64,000 nt of DNA from Pectobacterium carotovorum. Its GTDB lineage: Bacteria > Pseudomonadota > Gammaproteobacteria > Enterobacterales > Enterobacteriaceae. The DNA lies in contig CP066552.1 in assembly GCA_016415585.1 (NCBI GenBank), forward strand, positions 4,154,001 through 4,218,000. Reading direction: 5' to 3'. Below the pieces are notes generated by a model. The model ran no database searches, was not told the origin of the DNA, and saw only the letters and a list, made by a program, of their open reading frames with translations. The translations under genes and the position numbers were made by a program. Positions 19,373 to 33,939 of the stretch are shown here, one piece after another (within the stretch, counting starts at the first letter, position 1; each line of letters begins with the position of its first letter).

Positions 19373-20302
19373 CTAGTCCAGCGTAGGGTTCATCCTACGT
19401 AAATCGTAAGGCGTAATCTGGTAAACATAGTAATTCAGCCAGTTAACAAAAAGCAGATGACCGTGGCTACGCCAGCTCGCTTTCGGTTCCAGCTCAGGAT
19501 TGTCATCGGGGAAATAGTTAACCGGAACAGTCGGATCCAGCCCAGCATCACAATCACGGAAAAACTCTCCTGCGAGCGTCAAGACATCATACTCTGGATG
19601 CCCGGTAACGAACGCCAGACGTTTATCTTTACTGGCAAACAGGTAAGCACCAGCCTGCTCCGACTCGACCAGAATATCCAAATCCGTATGCTCCCGAATC
19701 ACATCAACCGGAAAATCTGCATAGCGCGAATGTGGAGCCAGGAATGTTTCGTCAAAGCCGCGGGTCAGCAAAGCGTGAGGTTGCAACGTGTGATGCGAGT
19801 AAACACCAGATAGCTTTTCCTTACGGGTCATCTTGGGAATGCCGTAGAGGATATTGAGAGCAGCCTGTACAGCCCAACACACGAATAATGTGGAGGTAAC
19901 ATGCTCTTTTGCCCATTCGATGACACGTGCGATCTGCGGCCAATAGACAACATCACAGAAATCGACCAATCCCAACGGTGCACCGGTCACAATCAAGCCA
20001 TCAAAATTTTCGTCCTGAATATCGTCGAAATTGCAGTAAAAGTTATTCAAATGCTCGGTTGGCGTGTTCTTCGACTCACGGCTATCGATACGTAGCAGTT
20101 GGATATCGATCTGTAAGGGGGAGTTAGATAACAGGCGCAGAAACTGGTTTTCAGTCTCGATCTTTTTAGGCATCAGGTTCAGAACCAGCACTTTGAGGGG
20201 ACGAATTTCCTGCGTTTTAGCACGCGAGGACGTCATCACAAAGACGTTCTCATTACGCAGAAAATTGACAGCTGGTAACTCATCAGGAACCCGAATTGGC
20301 AT
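19373..20302 (-). CDS. metA: homoserine O-succinyltransferase
   Basis: Activates homoserine with succinyl-CoA, the committed step of methionine synthesis. The 309-residue product is the E. coli length. It has the glutamine-amidotransferase-like fold with VTGAPLG (about 109-115), the catalytic Cys in [12 protein letters not shown] (about residue 142), SGVYSHH, and the His/Glu of [17 protein letters not shown] near 235-240. An intrinsic terminator follows, and four tandem met boxes lie just upstream, so MetJ with S-adenosylmethionine should repress it. It neighbours aceB as in E. coli, though yjaB, which separates metA from yjaA there, is absent. Confidence 0.98.
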   Translation of the reverse strand: MPIRVPDELPAVNFLRNENVFVMTSSRAKTQEIRPLKVLVLNLMPKKIETENQFLRLLSNSPLQIDIQLLRIDSRESKNTPTEHLNNFYCNFDDIQDENFDGLIVTGAPLGLVDFCDVVYWPQIARVIEWAKEHVTSTLFVCWAVQAALNILYGIPKMTRKEKLSGVYSHHTLQPHALLTRGFDETFLAPHSRYADFPVDVIREHTDLDILVESEQAGAYLFASKDKRLAFVTGHPEYDVLTLAGEFFRDCDAGLDPTVPVNYFPDDNPELEPKASWRSHGHLLFVNWLNYYVYQITPYDLRRMNPTLD

Positions 20303-20321
20303 AACCTTATATCCTCAAAGC

Positions 20322-20353
20322 ATACGTTTAAACGTTTAGACATCCAGATGCCC
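20322..20353. promoter_or_regulatory. tandem MetJ boxes
   Basis: Four adjacent 8-mers, ATACGTTT, AAACGTTT, AGACATCC and AGATGCCC, are spaced exactly 8 bases apart from 20322 and resemble the met box AGACGTCT. The middle two are the best. They lie 20 bases before the metA start, as in E. coli metA. Confidence 0.7.
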
Positions 20354-20440
20354 GAAGATAGCGAGTTTTCGTACTAATGTCGAGCGCTCAACGCATAAGG
20401 TGAAAATGTTTCACTGTGTCCAGAGAACGAGCCACATGCT

Positions 20441-20812
20441 TTATCTTTTTTTCCTTGCCAGTTCAATAAGTTCTGCATCGACTAACGCCTGAGAGCTTTC
20501 TATTACAATCAATCGCGCCCTCGGTGAAGCAGCTACGGCTATTTCCTGAAGAATACGTTCCTCAACCTGAGACAATCCACCCTCATTCATTTCAAGAGCA
20601 TGAATAATCAGCACATCCTGACCAAATTTAAACCAGCTACGTTTTATAAACTTGTCGGCTAAATCTTGAAGAACTTTCTCTGCACGAAAAAAATCAGCAA
20701 CCAGTAAGCGTGAATTACTAAAAACCTGGCTGGAATCACTTAGCTCCTGAGACGTTTCAGGATCACGAACAACCATTTTATTCTTACGGATCTGGATATA
20801 TAAGATCGTCAT
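20441..20812 (-). CDS. yjaA: YjaA family protein, function unknown
   Basis: A 123-residue soluble protein. It matches E. coli YjaA (127 aa) at ILYIQIRKNKMVVRD near the start, SNSRLLVADFFRAEKVLQDL in the middle and ALEMNEGGLSQVEERILQE near residues 70-90. The conserved acidic LEMNEGGLSQVEERI block is the family hallmark. No signal peptide, membrane segment or catalytic motif is visible, and no biochemical role is established. It lies between the 5S gene and metA, as in E. coli next to rrnE, which supports the assignment by synteny. Confidence 0.8.
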   Translation of the reverse strand: MTILYIQIRKNKMVVRDPETSQELSDSSQVFSNSRLLVADFFRAEKVLQDLADKFIKRSWFKFGQDVLIIHALEMNEGGLSQVEERILQEIAVAASPRARLIVIESSQALVDAELIELARKKR

Positions 20813-20901
20813 TTATTTCCCTATATTTATTATTCCGTATGGGTTTCTACGTACAAACGGTGAGCAAATCTTTGCAGCTAACACCAAAAATTTCCCATAG
20901 C

Positions 20902-20931
20902 AAAAAGCCCCTGTCTTCCGACAGGGGCTTT
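20902..20931 (-). terminator. rRNA operon terminator
   Basis: AAAGCCCCTGT (20904-20914) pairs with ACAGGGGCTTT (20921-20931). On the minus strand the stem is followed by a T run. It lies directly after the 5S gene. Confidence 0.92.
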
Positions 20932-20942
20932 CCACTTGTTTG

Positions 20943-21062
20943 ATGCCTGGCAGTTCCCTACTCTCACATGGGGAAGCCCCACACTACCATCGGCGCTACG
21001 GCGTTTCACTTCTGAGTTCGGCATGGGGTCAGGTGGGACCACCGCGCTATCGCCGCCAGGCA
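20943..21062 (-). rRNA. rrf: 5S ribosomal RNA
   Basis: 120 bases matching enterobacterial 5S: on the minus strand it begins TGCCTGGCGGC and ends GAACTGCCAGGCAT, so the ends pair. It contains the CCGAACTCAGAAGTGAAACG loop. A single 5S is present, with no extra tRNA or second 5S as in E. coli rrnD. Confidence 0.97.
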
Positions 21063-21185
21063 AATTCTGTTTCATTCCAATCGTCATGCTTCGCTTTCGC
21101 TCTCGCATAACCATCAGAACCAATCCTAAAACAAGCTGATTATCAAAATCTCTCTGAGTCCATCTCAAAACACCTTCGGTGTTGT

Positions 21186-24095
<2,910 letters not shown>

Positions 24096-24244
24096 TCACA
24101 ACCCGAAGGTGTCTTTGATAAATCAAAGTCACTGTCGTGCTGCGATTATTTGAGAGACTCATTGACACACTGATACACCATTCATACCTGAAGGTACCAA
24201 TGCATGTTCAGCTGTCATGTTTCAATTTTCAGCTTGTTCCAGAT

Positions 24245-24256
24245 TGTTAAAGAGCA
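24245..24256 (-). promoter_or_regulatory. boxA antitermination site in the 16S-23S spacer
   Basis: TGCTCTTTAACA on the minus strand, identical to the site in the leader at 26237-26248. It lies between tRNA-Glu and 23S, the usual second nut-like position of enterobacterial rrn operons, where Nus factors keep polymerase processive. Confidence 0.85.
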
Positions 24257-24327
24257 ATATCGTAAACATGACTCCGAAGAATCATCTTTAAGATATTCAT
24301 GATAATGTCTTTCACTCATTATCGGAT

Positions 24328-24403
24328 TGGCGTCCCCAAGGGGATTCGAACCCCTGTTACAGCCGTGAAAGGGCAGTGTCCTAGGCCTCTAGACGATGGG
24401 GAC
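24328..24403 (-). tRNA. tRNA-Glu (UUC)
   Basis: 76 bases including an encoded CCA. On the minus strand it starts GTCCCCATCGTCTAGAGGCC, has anticodon loop CTTTCAC (anticodon TTC), then GTTCGAATC in the T loop, and ends GGGGACGCCA. Acceptor stem GTCCCC/GGGGAC is complete. It is the only tRNA in the 16S-23S spacer, the rrnB/C/E/G type of arrangement. Confidence 0.97.
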
Positions 24404-24543
24404 ACGAAAAATCCGTACCGAATCAGAAATTCGGCACTATCGTGTCAGCATGAGTTTACACTCATCGCATCAACAGGTGCGCTTGCTCAGTATTTTCATC
24501 AGACAATCTGTGTGAGCACTTCACTTAACACACATCTTCTTGG

Positions 24544-26085
<1,542 letters not shown>

Positions 26086-26236
26086 AAGATTTGTTTGATT
26101 TGCTGAACTCGTCAGCGATGCTCAAAGAATTAAAACTGTTTATTCGTAATGAATTTACTGTTGTTCACTCTTCAAGACTTTTTTATATCGTTAAGATACG
26201 GTCTTGTGAGTGCCCACACAGATTGTCTGATTAAAT

Positions 26237-26248
26237 TGTTAAAGAGCA
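26237..26248 (-). promoter_or_regulatory. boxA antitermination site in the rrn leader
   Basis: TGCTCTTTAACA on the minus strand, inside the conserved rrn leader that continues AATTTAATCAGACAATCTGT. It lies about 150 bases before 16S and is identical to the spacer boxA. Confidence 0.9.
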
Positions 26249-26284
26249 GTGCGTTGTAGTCTTAACCACTTCGCGAGGTGGCGT

Positions 26285-26312
26285 ATATTACGCTTTTCAC
26301 CTTCAGAGTCAA
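26285..26312 (-). promoter_or_regulatory. rRNA promoter P2
   Basis: On the minus strand TTGACT (26312-26307), a 16-base spacer, then TAATAT (26290-26285). It is the downstream member of the tandem rrn promoters. Confidence 0.8.
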
Positions 26313-26386
26313 CGCTTATTTTAAAGTGTTTTCTCTTTCTTTATCGACCCGGTTGTGTGTTCACAGCGCCGTGTCGATGGAGGCGC

Positions 26387-26414
26387 ATTATAGGGATCCG
26401 TTTTCGTTACACAA
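26387..26414 (-). promoter_or_regulatory. rRNA promoter P1
   Basis: On the minus strand TTGTGT (26414-26409), a 16-base spacer, then TATAAT (26392-26387), followed by the GCGC-rich discriminator GCGCCTCC typical of stringently controlled rrn P1. AT-rich DNA upstream (26415-26450) fits an UP element. The gap 26086-26573 holds only this leader, the promoters and the yrdA ribosome site. Confidence 0.85.
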
Positions 26415-26573
26415 CAACTTTCTTGATCTTTTTTTCTGTTCGCGTGTTTTTCGCCCCTTTCGATGAGATCTTACTCGATCCACGCCACTTTTCAGTTGCC
26501 GACATCCCATATCTGTCGATATTTTGTCTAATAACGAGTAATCAGTATGTGGCAAATAACTACGAGGCTGTCG

Positions 26574-27122
26574 ATGAGTACAAAAACATTCCGTCGTTAT
26601 AACGGCATTTCTCCCGTTTTAGGCGAAAGAGTCATGGTCGATCATTCCAGCGTGGTGATTGGTAAGGTAACACTAGGCGATGATGTCGGCATATGGCCTC
26701 TTGTCGCCATACGCGGTGATGTTAACTACATTACTATTGGTGCAAGGAGTAATGTTCAGGACGGATCTGTACTTCACATCACCCACTGCTCAGAGAAAAA
26801 ACCAGAAGGTAATCCACTTATTATTGGTGAAGACGTCACGGTAGGCCATAAAGCGATGCTGCACGGTTGCCAAATAGGAAATCGGGTTCTGGTCGGAATG
26901 GGATCAATACTTCTGGATGGAGCGGTTGTTGAAGATGATGTCATGATTGGCGCTGGTAGCTTGGTCCCCCCAGGAAAACGACTGGAGAAGGGGCATCTAT
27001 ACCTCGGCAGCCCAGTCAAAAAAATTCGACCACTCACACAAGAAGAAATAGAGGGATTGATTTACTCGGCAAAAAACTATGTTCGTTGGAAAGATGAATA
27101 CCTTGCTCAGGACAACGAGTAA
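26574..27122 (+). CDS. yrdA: gamma-class carbonic anhydrase-like protein YrdA
   Basis: Left-handed beta-helix hexapeptide-repeat protein of the gamma carbonic anhydrase family; the physiological reaction is not firmly known. The 182-residue product has the family signature: IRGDVNYITIGARSNVQDGSVLHITH, GEDVTVGHKAMLHGC and GNRVLVGMGSILLDGA, including the three metal-binding His residues (LHITH, GHKAMLHG). ATG 26574 is chosen since GAGG lies 6-10 bases before it and E. coli YrdA begins here. It diverges from the rRNA operon promoter, as in E. coli beside rrnD. Its 3' end overlaps yrdB by 16 bases, convergently. Confidence 0.93.
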   Translation: MSTKTFRRYNGISPVLGERVMVDHSSVVIGKVTLGDDVGIWPLVAIRGDVNYITIGARSNVQDGSVLHITHCSEKKPEGNPLIIGEDVTVGHKAMLHGCQIGNRVLVGMGSILLDGAVVEDDVMIGAGSLVPPGKRLEKGHLYLGSPVKKIRPLTQEEIEGLIYSAKNYVRWKDEYLAQDNE

Positions 27123-27364
27123 CAACCTTCATCATCCCATTCTTCAGCAACGATCATTTGCTCCAGTTCATCTTCAAGATCCCATCGATATTCCCTGAAC
27201 AGTGCCAGCCACCGTTCAGGGCTATCACCGCCATAACGTTGCTGGAGCAGCTCCGCGCTCACTAAACATTCCTGCTGAAAGCCATTCACTAAAACGGGAA
27301 AGCGGATCGCCATGACCTTATCATCCCAGCTTTCACGATCGGGGAACTGGATCGCCTGATTCAT
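27107..27364 (-). CDS. yrdB: DUF1488 family protein YrdB
   Basis: An 85-residue acidic protein of unknown function. It starts [15 protein letters not shown] and carries [20 protein letters not shown], which matches E. coli YrdB (85 aa) end to end. No membrane or catalytic motif is visible. Its ATG overlaps the aroE stop as ATGA, so the two are probably translationally coupled. It converges with yrdA, sharing 16 bases at the 3' ends. Confidence 0.9.
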   Translation of the reverse strand: MNQAIQFPDRESWDDKVMAIRFPVLVNGFQQECLVSAELLQQRYGGDSPERWLALFREYRWDLEDELEQMIVAEEWDDEGCYSLS

Positions 27365-28188
27365 TTAGCAAGATCCTGCTTTAGTAAAGCAATCACTGGC
27401 TCCACGTCCGGCATAACACCATGCCAAAGTTTAAACGCATGTGCCGCTTGCCCCACCAGCATTCCCAAACCATCTGCATAATGGAGAGCGCCATGCTGTA
27501 CGCACCATGACAAAAAGGGGGTTAGTTGTGGCAGGTAAAACATGTCATAACAGCACGTTTCCGGCGAAATGAGTTCTGGCGGTAAGTTAGGAACGCTGTC
27601 GTACATACTAGACGATGTAGCGTTGATGATCAGATCGAACGACTGCCCCTGTAAATCATCGAGAGCAACAGCGTGAATATCACCAATGTCACGGAAGATC
27701 TTAGCTAAGGCATCGGCCTTGGAAAAGGTCCTATTCGCCAGCACCACTGTACAATCATAGGCAAGCAGGGGTTGGATAACACCCCTCGCCGCACCACCTG
27801 CACCAACTAGCAAAACACGATCCAACGGTTTCACCAGCGCCAATCGTTGTAGATCGCTGAGCAAACCGATGCCATCGGTATTATCACCAAACAGGCGACC
27901 GTCGCTCAATCTCTTCAATGTATTGACCGCCCCCGCAAGCGCAGCACACTCGCTACACTCATCGGCTTCGGCAAAGGCCAGCTCCTTAAAGGGCGCTGTC
28001 ACATTCGCCCCACCAGCACCATCACGAAAATACTGGCGCAGCATCTGCTCAAAATTATCCAGAGGCGCTAACACGCGCTGGTACGTCAACGTTATCCCCG
28101 TCTGTGCAGCAAATAGCTCATGTATGCGAGGTGATTTACTATGCGCAATCGGATTACCAAAAACCGCAAAAGACGTTACTTCAGACAC
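27361..28188 (-). CDS. aroE: shikimate dehydrogenase
   Basis: Reduces 3-dehydroshikimate to shikimate with NADPH in aromatic amino acid synthesis. The 275-residue product has [18 protein letters not shown] (shikimate site), [11 protein letters not shown] with the catalytic Lys, the DNTDGIG motif, and the Rossmann motif [13 protein letters not shown] followed by ANRTFSKA for NADP. GTG 28188 is preferred over TTG 28200 because GGAG stands at 6 bases and the length agrees with E. coli (272). It lies 19 bases after tsaC within yrdD-tsaC-aroE-yrdB. Confidence 0.96.
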   Translation of the reverse strand: MSEVTSFAVFGNPIAHSKSPRIHELFAAQTGITLTYQRVLAPLDNFEQMLRQYFRDGAGGANVTAPFKELAFAEADECSECAALAGAVNTLKRLSDGRLFGDNTDGIGLLSDLQRLALVKPLDRVLLVGAGGAARGVIQPLLAYDCTVVLANRTFSKADALAKIFRDIGDIHAVALDDLQGQSFDLIINATSSSMYDSVPNLPPELISPETCCYDMFYLPQLTPFLSWCVQHGALHYADGLGMLVGQAAHAFKLWHGVMPDVEPVIALLKQDLAK

Positions 28189-28207
28189 GTTCCTCTCCAA
28201 CTTGTCG

Positions 28208-28777
28208 TTACCCCTGACGAATAAGCTCGCCTGTTAATACATCCCTGATTTCTGATGGGTTCATTCTTCCACCTACGTCCCCAACTAGCACAGGAAAATC
28301 ATCACCAAACTGCTGAGAGACTTCCTGAGCAGTACGGCAGGGCGGTTGACCACTTAAATTGGCACTGGTCGACACCAACGGTTTACCGTAACGCTGGCAT
28401 AGTTCCTTGACTAGCGGATGGTCACTAACACGCACCGCAAGCGAAGAAAATTGCCCTGTTAGCCACTGCGGAGTCGTGCGTTTTGCTGGCAATACCCAAG
28501 TAACCGGACCTGGCCATGTGGAAAACATCACCGCCTTCTGCTCATCGGATAACGCACTGTCATCAATATAAGGAGCCAGTTGGCTAAAATCTGCTGCAAT
28601 CAGGATCAACCCTTTTTGCCAGGGGCGTTGTTTTAACGCCAGCAGGCGATTAACCGCCACTTCACTATCAGGATCGCATCCCAGCCCAAATACCGCTTCA
28701 GTCGGGTACGCAATAACCTGCTCGTTGTATAATTCCCGCAAAACGGGAGTCATTAGTTCATCAGATACATCACTCAT
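28208..28777 (-). CDS. tsaC: threonylcarbamoyl-AMP synthase
   Basis: Makes threonylcarbamoyl-AMP from threonine, bicarbonate and ATP for the t6A37 modification of ANN-decoding tRNAs. The 189-residue YrdC-type domain has [32 protein letters not shown], the [11 protein letters not shown] motif, [10 protein letters not shown] and [15 protein letters not shown]. All are as in E. coli TsaC (190 aa). ATG 28777 overlaps the yrdD stop (ATGAGTGA), so it is probably coupled to yrdD translation. The adjacent aroE and topoisomerase-like yrdD repeat the E. coli order. Confidence 0.96.
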   Translation of the reverse strand: MSDVSDELMTPVLRELYNEQVIAYPTEAVFGLGCDPDSEVAVNRLLALKQRPWQKGLILIAADFSQLAPYIDDSALSDEQKAVMFSTWPGPVTWVLPAKRTTPQWLTGQFSSLAVRVSDHPLVKELCQRYGKPLVSTSANLSGQPPCRTAQEVSQQFGDDFPVLVGDVGGRMNPSEIRDVLTGELIRQG

Positions 28778-29327
28778 TCTTATCAACTTCTGCCGCTATC
28801 GGTTTTCCACATAATTTACTGGCACAAAATAGCTTAATGCCCTGTGCCGTTTTTTTCTCAAACAATAAAGCGTAATGGCAAGAAGGACATTCACCCGCTA
28901 TCGGCTTATGGTTTAACGTAAACTGGCAATCGGGATAGCGATCGCAAGAATGAAACACCTTGCCGTAGCGAGATTTACGCTGCAACAGCGTGCCTTCATT
29001 ACACTGTGGACATCGAATCGCCGTTTCATCAGGGCGATCGATAGTCTCGGTATGATGGCATTCGGGGTAATTGCCACAGCCGATGAACATCCCATAACGA
29101 CCTTGTCGTAAGACCAAGGTCGACTGACAAAGCGGACATTGTTGCCCATCTAACACTTTGACAATATGTCCGTCAGCTTGTGCTTTCAGCGGGCGAATGA
29201 ACTCACATTCTGGATACGCAGAACAGCCAAGAAATGGGCCGTGCCGACCAGAACGGATAACCAGCACTGACCCACAGTCTGGACATATTTCCTGTTTTTT
29301 TTCAGCAAACAGTGCAGGTTTAGCCAT
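28770..29327 (-). CDS. yrdD: topoisomerase-type zinc-ribbon protein YrdD
   Basis: A 185-residue protein made of four zinc-ribbon units like those at the C-terminus of DNA topoisomerase I. The units begin CPDCGSVL (about residue 15), [16 protein letters not shown] and CPSCHYAL, each followed by a second Cys pair; the first three have the GxxPxC or YPxC form. It presumably binds single-stranded nucleic acid, but no specific role is established. The catalytic topoisomerase domain is absent, as in E. coli YrdD. It lies 20 bases after smg and overlaps tsaC. Confidence 0.9.
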   Translation of the reverse strand: MAKPALFAEKKQEICPDCGSVLVIRSGRHGPFLGCSAYPECEFIRPLKAQADGHIVKVLDGQQCPLCQSTLVLRQGRYGMFIGCGNYPECHHTETIDRPDETAIRCPQCNEGTLLQRKSRYGKVFHSCDRYPDCQFTLNHKPIAGECPSCHYALLFEKKTAQGIKLFCASKLCGKPIAAEVDKNE

Positions 29328-29347
29328 TCGAACTGTTATTCCTCTGG

Positions 29348-29821
29348 CTATTGCACATAACCGTCATTGACCTCAAAGAGTAATTCTTCCATTTGCTGAT
29401 AAGCATTCTCACAACCAGGTACATTGAAAAGCACCATGAGAATGACCCACTTCAGATCTTCCAGATCAAACTCCTGCGTTTCTAACGCCATGACGCGTTC
29501 AATAATCATTTCCCGCGTTTCAAGGTTCAGAACCTGAATTTGCTCAAGGAACAATAAAAAGCCACGACATTCCGCATCAAGACGCAGCGCCTCATCCTGC
29601 GTATAGATCCGCATAGCCAGAGGATCGTTCGCTAAATAAAGCGGCGCAGTCTGCCCTTCCTGAATATCGGCCAGTTTTTCCAGCCAACTCAACGCGCTAT
29701 AGATATCGTTACGATGGAATCCAGCGCGGGTGAGGTCATCAGTTAACGTATCCTGATCGACACGCATTTCAGTTTCATTGTGGATGTAACTCTCAAACAA
29801 GTACATGAGTACGTCGAACAT
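29348..29821 (-). CDS. smg: Smg family protein (DUF494)
   Basis: A 157-residue, highly acidic protein, nearly identical in layout to E. coli Smg: [16 protein letters not shown] at the start, [33 protein letters not shown] in the middle, and [29 protein letters not shown] at the end. Its function is unknown; the name comes from its position beside smf/dprA. Its start lies 29 bases inside dprA, so the two are tightly coupled. Confidence 0.93.
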   Translation of the reverse strand: MFDVLMYLFESYIHNETEMRVDQDTLTDDLTRAGFHRNDIYSALSWLEKLADIQEGQTAPLYLANDPLAMRIYTQDEALRLDAECRGFLLFLEQIQVLNLETREMIIERVMALETQEFDLEDLKWVILMVLFNVPGCENAYQQMEELLFEVNDGYVQ

Positions 29822-30914
29822 GGCCTGCCCTCCTTAATCGGACATAGCCGCCGGGTACTGCTGCGATCCACCCTGCTAACTCCAGCTCTAATAGCTTAGT
29901 GACTATCTCTGGCACAGGTTGGCCGGCACGTTCAGCGACAACGTCAACAGGTGTAACCTCATCTCCTACGTTAGCCAACACGTCGGCAAATGGCAATTCG
30001 CCATCCTCTTCTTCGTTAGAAATAGTTTGTCCGCTTTGCATCGGTAGCCACTGCAATTCACTCACCAACTGTTCAAGAATATCCTTAGGATGTGTAACCA
30101 AGCTCGCCCCTTGCTGGATCAGCCAGTGTGTCCCCTCAGTCATAGGGTTACCGATAGGCCCCGGCAGAGCAAAAACTTCCCGTCCTTGTTCCAACGCATA
30201 ACGCGCTGTAACCAACGACCCACTGCGGATAGACGCTTCAATGACCAGGACACCCAGCCCTAGCCCGCTGATAATACGATTTCTTCTGGGAAAGTTAGTT
30301 GGGAAAGGCGGCATAGCGAGGGGAAATTCGGAAACCAGCGCGCCACCATCACCACAAATACGTTCGGCAAGCTTAGCGTGCCGCTTAGGATAAATATTCT
30401 CCAGTCCGCTTCCCAGCACGGCAATGGTTCTCCCTCCCGTATCCAAAGCGGCACGATGAGCAATACCATCAATGCCAATCGCGAGCCCGCTTGTCACCGT
30501 GAGTTCATTTGCGGCCAGCTCCTGAGCAAAAAAGCATCCCCAGCGTTCACCGTAAGCACTGTTCCCCCGGCTACCAATAATCGATATTTGTGGCGATGCC
30601 AGCAACTCAGGAGAACCAGAAACAAAGAGCAGAAGCGGAAAATCACGAACATTGCTCAGCAGAAAGGGATACAAGGCATCTTCACACGTAACGATATGGT
30701 GATTGGGGTAAGACAACCAATTGAGTGTTCCTTCCAGAATCTTACGATCATAGGTACAGAATTGGGCTATTTGAGCATCAGACAGGCCTAACGCTCTCAA
30801 GGTCTCGTTATCGAACGTGTTTAAATCAATAAGCTTTCTGACAATCGCCCGGGCACGCCTGACACCGAGGTGCCGTACGCCCGTCATACGTAGCCAGATT
30901 TCCGTTGATAGCAT
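29793..30914 (-). CDS. dprA: DNA processing protein DprA (Smf)
   Basis: Binds incoming single-stranded DNA and loads RecA in transformable bacteria; its role in non-competent enterobacteria is unclear. The 373-residue product has an N-terminal SAM-like helical region, then the Rossmann-type DprA core with [13 protein letters not shown] (about 112-124), [19 protein letters not shown] and [14 protein letters not shown], the conserved [24 protein letters not shown], and a C-terminal winged-helix domain. It is divergent from def across 128 bases and overlaps smg. Confidence 0.95.
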   Translation of the reverse strand: MLSTEIWLRMTGVRHLGVRRARAIVRKLIDLNTFDNETLRALGLSDAQIAQFCTYDRKILEGTLNWLSYPNHHIVTCEDALYPFLLSNVRDFPLLLFVSGSPELLASPQISIIGSRGNSAYGERWGCFFAQELAANELTVTSGLAIGIDGIAHRAALDTGGRTIAVLGSGLENIYPKRHAKLAERICGDGGALVSEFPLAMPPFPTNFPRRNRIISGLGLGVLVIEASIRSGSLVTARYALEQGREVFALPGPIGNPMTEGTHWLIQQGASLVTHPKDILEQLVSELQWLPMQSGQTISNEEEDGELPFADVLANVGDEVTPVDVVAERAGQPVPEIVTKLLELELAGWIAAVPGGYVRLRRAGHVRRTHVLV

Positions 30915-31042
30915 CGGCGTCCCTTACTCAACTCTGTTCAGATAAGTGCTGCAATTCAGTGCTGATGCTGTCAATCGGGGCAGGAAATGTCTAGAATGAG
31001 CGTTAAGACTCTCTCACTATTCAGATACAGATCTAAACATAT

Positions 31043-31555
31043 ATGTCAGTTTTGCAGGTATTACATTTTCCAGACGAGCGGCTCCGCATCACTGCGCAGC
31101 CCGTAAAAGAAGTCAATGCAGATATTCAACGTATCGTGGATGATATGTTCGATACCATGTACGAAGAAGAAGGTATTGGCCTGGCAGCGACACAAGTCGA
31201 TATTCATCAACGTATTATTGTTATTGACGTCTCTGAAGAACGAGACCAACGACTGGTGCTGATCAATCCTGAGTTGATTGAAAAGAGCGGTGATACGGGC
31301 ATCGAAGAAGGTTGCCTGTCGATCCCTGAAACGCGTGCGCTGGTTCCTCGTGCAGAGCATGTGAAAGTGCGCGCATTGGATCGTGAAGGTAAAGCGTTCG
31401 AACTTGAAGCAAGCGAACTACTCGCCATTTGTATTCAGCATGAAATGGACCATCTGGTTGGGAAACTGTTTATCGATTACCTTTCCCCACTTAAACGCCA
31501 GCGCATTCGTCAAAAACTGGAAAAACTGGCTAAGCAGAATAGCCGAGCCCGATAA
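31043..31555 (+). CDS. def: peptide deformylase
   Basis: Removes the formyl group from new protein N-termini. The 170-residue metalloenzyme shows its three signature motifs: GIGLAATQ (about 44-51), EGCLSIP with the metal-binding Cys (about 89-95), and QHEMDH with two metal-binding His and the catalytic Glu (about 132-137). One residue longer than E. coli. It begins a plus-strand run def-fmt-rsmB-trkA; fmt starts 23 bases later. It is divergent from dprA. Confidence 0.97.
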   Translation: MSVLQVLHFPDERLRITAQPVKEVNADIQRIVDDMFDTMYEEEGIGLAATQVDIHQRIIVIDVSEERDQRLVLINPELIEKSGDTGIEEGCLSIPETRALVPRAEHVKVRALDREGKAFELEASELLAICIQHEMDHLVGKLFIDYLSPLKRQRIRQKLEKLAKQNSRAR

Positions 31556-31578
31556 TTTTCATCCTGACAGGAAGCACC

Positions 31579-32526
31579 GTGTCTGATTCTTTACGCATAA
31601 TCTTTGCCGGAACCCCTGACTTTGCAGCGCGTCACCTTGACGCGCTTTTATCATCGGGCCATGAGGTCGTTGGCGTTTTCACCCAACCCGATCGCCCAGC
31701 AGGCAGAGGCAACAAGCTCACTCCCAGTCCAGTAAAAGTACTGGCAGAACAACATAGCATCCCCGTTTTCCAGCCTAAATCTCTGCGACCAGAAGAAAAT
31801 CAGGCGATGGTTCAGGCGTTAGATGCCGATGTTATGGTCGTTGTCGCCTACGGCTTAATTCTGCCGCAGCCCGTATTATCCATGCCTCGTCTCGGCTGCA
31901 TTAATGTCCACGGTTCTCTGTTGCCTCTTTGGCGTGGTGCAGCCCCTATTCAGCGTGCATTATGGGCTGGAGATAGTGAAACCGGTGTGACGATCATGCA
32001 AATGGATGTTGGGCTCGATACTGGCGCAATGCTGCACAAAATTTCGTGCCCTATCCTGCCGCAGGATACCAGCGCAACGTTATACGATAAACTTGCGGAG
32101 CTGGGCCCACGTGGCTTATTGGAAACGCTGGAACAGCTTGCTGATGGCAGCGCTGTTTCTGAAGCGCAAAATGATGCCCTTGCCACCTATGCAGAAAAGC
32201 TCAGCAAAGAAGAAGCTCGTTTAAACTGGCAGTTATCTGCCGAGCAGCTTGAGCGCTGTATTCGTGCTTTTAATCCTTGGCCAGTCAGCTATTTCATCGT
32301 AGATGAACAGCCAGTGAAAGTCTGGAAAGCTGAGGTCATCGCCAAAGCACATGCCTCACAGCCCGGTACAATCATACAGGCAGACAAGCAGGGCATTCAG
32401 GTAGCAACAGCCGATGGCATCCTGAATATTCAGGAATTGCAGCCCGCAGGCAAAAAAGTCATGGGTGCGCAGGATCTGCTTAACTCACGTCGTGAGTGGT
32501 TCGTTCCCGGTAATACACTGGACTAA
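31579..32526 (+). CDS. fmt: methionyl-tRNA formyltransferase
   Basis: Formylates initiator Met-tRNA using 10-formyltetrahydrofolate. The 315-residue enzyme has [17 protein letters not shown] at the start, the formyltransferase catalytic region [19 protein letters not shown] (Asn and His, about 109-127) and [17 protein letters not shown] [18 protein letters not shown]-terminal OB-like domain for tRNA follows, with [11 protein letters not shown]. It is the second gene after def, with GGAA before ATG-like GTG 31579; the start codon reads GTG and the E. coli protein begins with the same [16 protein letters not shown]. Confidence 0.97.
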   Translation: MSDSLRIIFAGTPDFAARHLDALLSSGHEVVGVFTQPDRPAGRGNKLTPSPVKVLAEQHSIPVFQPKSLRPEENQAMVQALDADVMVVVAYGLILPQPVLSMPRLGCINVHGSLLPLWRGAAPIQRALWAGDSETGVTIMQMDVGLDTGAMLHKISCPILPQDTSATLYDKLAELGPRGLLETLEQLADGSAVSEAQNDALATYAEKLSKEEARLNWQLSAEQLERCIRAFNPWPVSYFIVDEQPVKVWKAEVIAKAHASQPGTIIQADKQGIQVATADGILNIQELQPAGKKVMGAQDLLNSRREWFVPGNTLD

Positions 32527-32536
32527 TCTATTTTTC

Positions 32537-32557
32537 ATACCGGCGCTATGCCGGTAT
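32537..32557 (+). terminator. hairpin after fmt
   Basis: ATACCGGC and GCCGGTAT form an 8-bp stem around a 5-base loop, 10 bases after the fmt stop. The tail (ATCCTCTCTCTTTT) has few T residues, so it is more likely a partial terminator or RNA-stability hairpin before rsmB. Confidence 0.45.
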
Positions 32558-32593
32558 ATCCTCTCTCTTTTACGTATACGTCATCGCTAACAC

Positions 32594-33883
32594 ATGAAAA
32601 GCTCATACAATCTACGCAGTATTGCCGCAAAAGTGGTGGGACAGGTTCTGGATCAGGGACAATCACTCAGTGCCTTATTACCTGTCCATCAGCGTGAAGT
32701 CTCCGATAAAGATCGCGCACTTTTGCAAGAGCTTTGCTTCGGCGTATTACGCGTTTTACCGCAGTTGGAATGGTGTATTCAACAACTGATGGCTAAACCC
32801 CTGACGGGCAAACAACGCACATTGCATTACCTCATTATGGTCGGCATCTATCAACTGCAATATACGCGGATCCCGCCACATGCAGCGCTGGCTGAAACAG
32901 TAGAAGGTGCTGTAGCGTTAAAAAAACCGCAACTCAAGGGGCTGATTAATGGCGTATTACGCCAATTCCAGCGTCAGCAGGAAGAACTGATCCAACGTGA
33001 GGCAACTCACTCATCTCACTACCTGCACCCGAGTTGGCTGCTGGCGCGCATTGAGCGTGCCTATCCAAATCACTGGCAAAACATCGTTGAGGCGAATAAT
33101 CAACGCCCTCCGATGTGGCTACGTGTAAATCGGTTACACCACACACGTGAAGCATATTTAAACTTGTTAGTACAAGAGGGAATCGAGGCATTTCCTCATG
33201 CTGAATACAGCGATGCGATACGACTTGCCTCTCCCTGTGCGGTCGATCAATTGCCAGGATTTTCGCAAGGATGGGCAACAGTACAGGATGCATCGGCTCA
33301 AGGCTGCGTCTATTGGCTCGATCCACAAGATGGCGAACAGATCCTCGATCTCTGCGCTGCACCCGGTGGCAAAACGACACACATTTTAGAAGCGGCACCA
33401 AAATCTCATGTGCTCGCTGTCGATGTAGATGAAACACGTTTAGGTCGGGTAAAAGAAAATTTACTACGGCTACAAATGCATGCCGAAGTAAAACAAGGCG
33501 ATGGACGTTACCCCGATTCATGGTACGAAGGACGTGTGTTTGATCGCATTCTGTTGGATGCCCCATGCTCAGCCACAGGTGTGATTCGTCGTCATCCTGA
33601 CATTAAGTGGTTGCGCCGAGACAGAGATATTGAAGAGCTGGTTGCGCTACAAAAAGAGATCCTTGATGCCATCTGGCCACATCTCAAAACCGGCGGCACA
33701 ATGGTCTATGCTACCTGCTCCATTCTGCCGCAAGAAAATGCTCAACAAGTTACAGATTTCCTAACTCGCCATGCCGATGCAAAACTGGTTGATACAGGTA
33801 CAAGAGAAATGCCAGGTATACAGATGCTTCCTCATGCAGATGGTGGTGATGGTTTCTTTTATGCGAAGCTGGTAAAAAACTGA
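32594..33883 (+). CDS. rsmB: 16S rRNA m5C967 methyltransferase
   Basis: Methylates C967 of 16S rRNA using S-adenosylmethionine. The 429-residue product has an N-terminal NusB-like RNA-binding domain (about 1-140, with [18 protein letters not shown] and [20 protein letters not shown]). A methyltransferase domain follows with [16 protein letters not shown] (SAM site, about 250-265), [18 protein letters not shown] with one active Cys, and [13 protein letters not shown] with the second. Same length as E. coli. It lies 67 bases after fmt. Confidence 0.97.
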   Translation: MKSSYNLRSIAAKVVGQVLDQGQSLSALLPVHQREVSDKDRALLQELCFGVLRVLPQLEWCIQQLMAKPLTGKQRTLHYLIMVGIYQLQYTRIPPHAALAETVEGAVALKKPQLKGLINGVLRQFQRQQEELIQREATHSSHYLHPSWLLARIERAYPNHWQNIVEANNQRPPMWLRVNRLHHTREAYLNLLVQEGIEAFPHAEYSDAIRLASPCAVDQLPGFSQGWATVQDASAQGCVYWLDPQDGEQILDLCAAPGGKTTHILEAAPKSHVLAVDVDETRLGRVKENLLRLQMHAEVKQGDGRYPDSWYEGRVFDRILLDAPCSATGVIRRHPDIKWLRRDRDIEELVALQKEILDAIWPHLKTGGTMVYATCSILPQENAQQVTDFLTRHADAKLVDTGTREMPGIQMLPHADGGDGFFYAKLVKN

Positions 33884-33939
33884 TATTGAACCCAGTATTG
33901 TCTGCAACAGACGGCAATCAATAAACGGCATGGCTTATT

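Noticed and set aside
26249..26602. Open frame in the rRNA promoter region reaching into yrdA
   Set aside because: It covers rrn P1, P2 and boxA and runs out of frame with yrdA; no conserved protein features.
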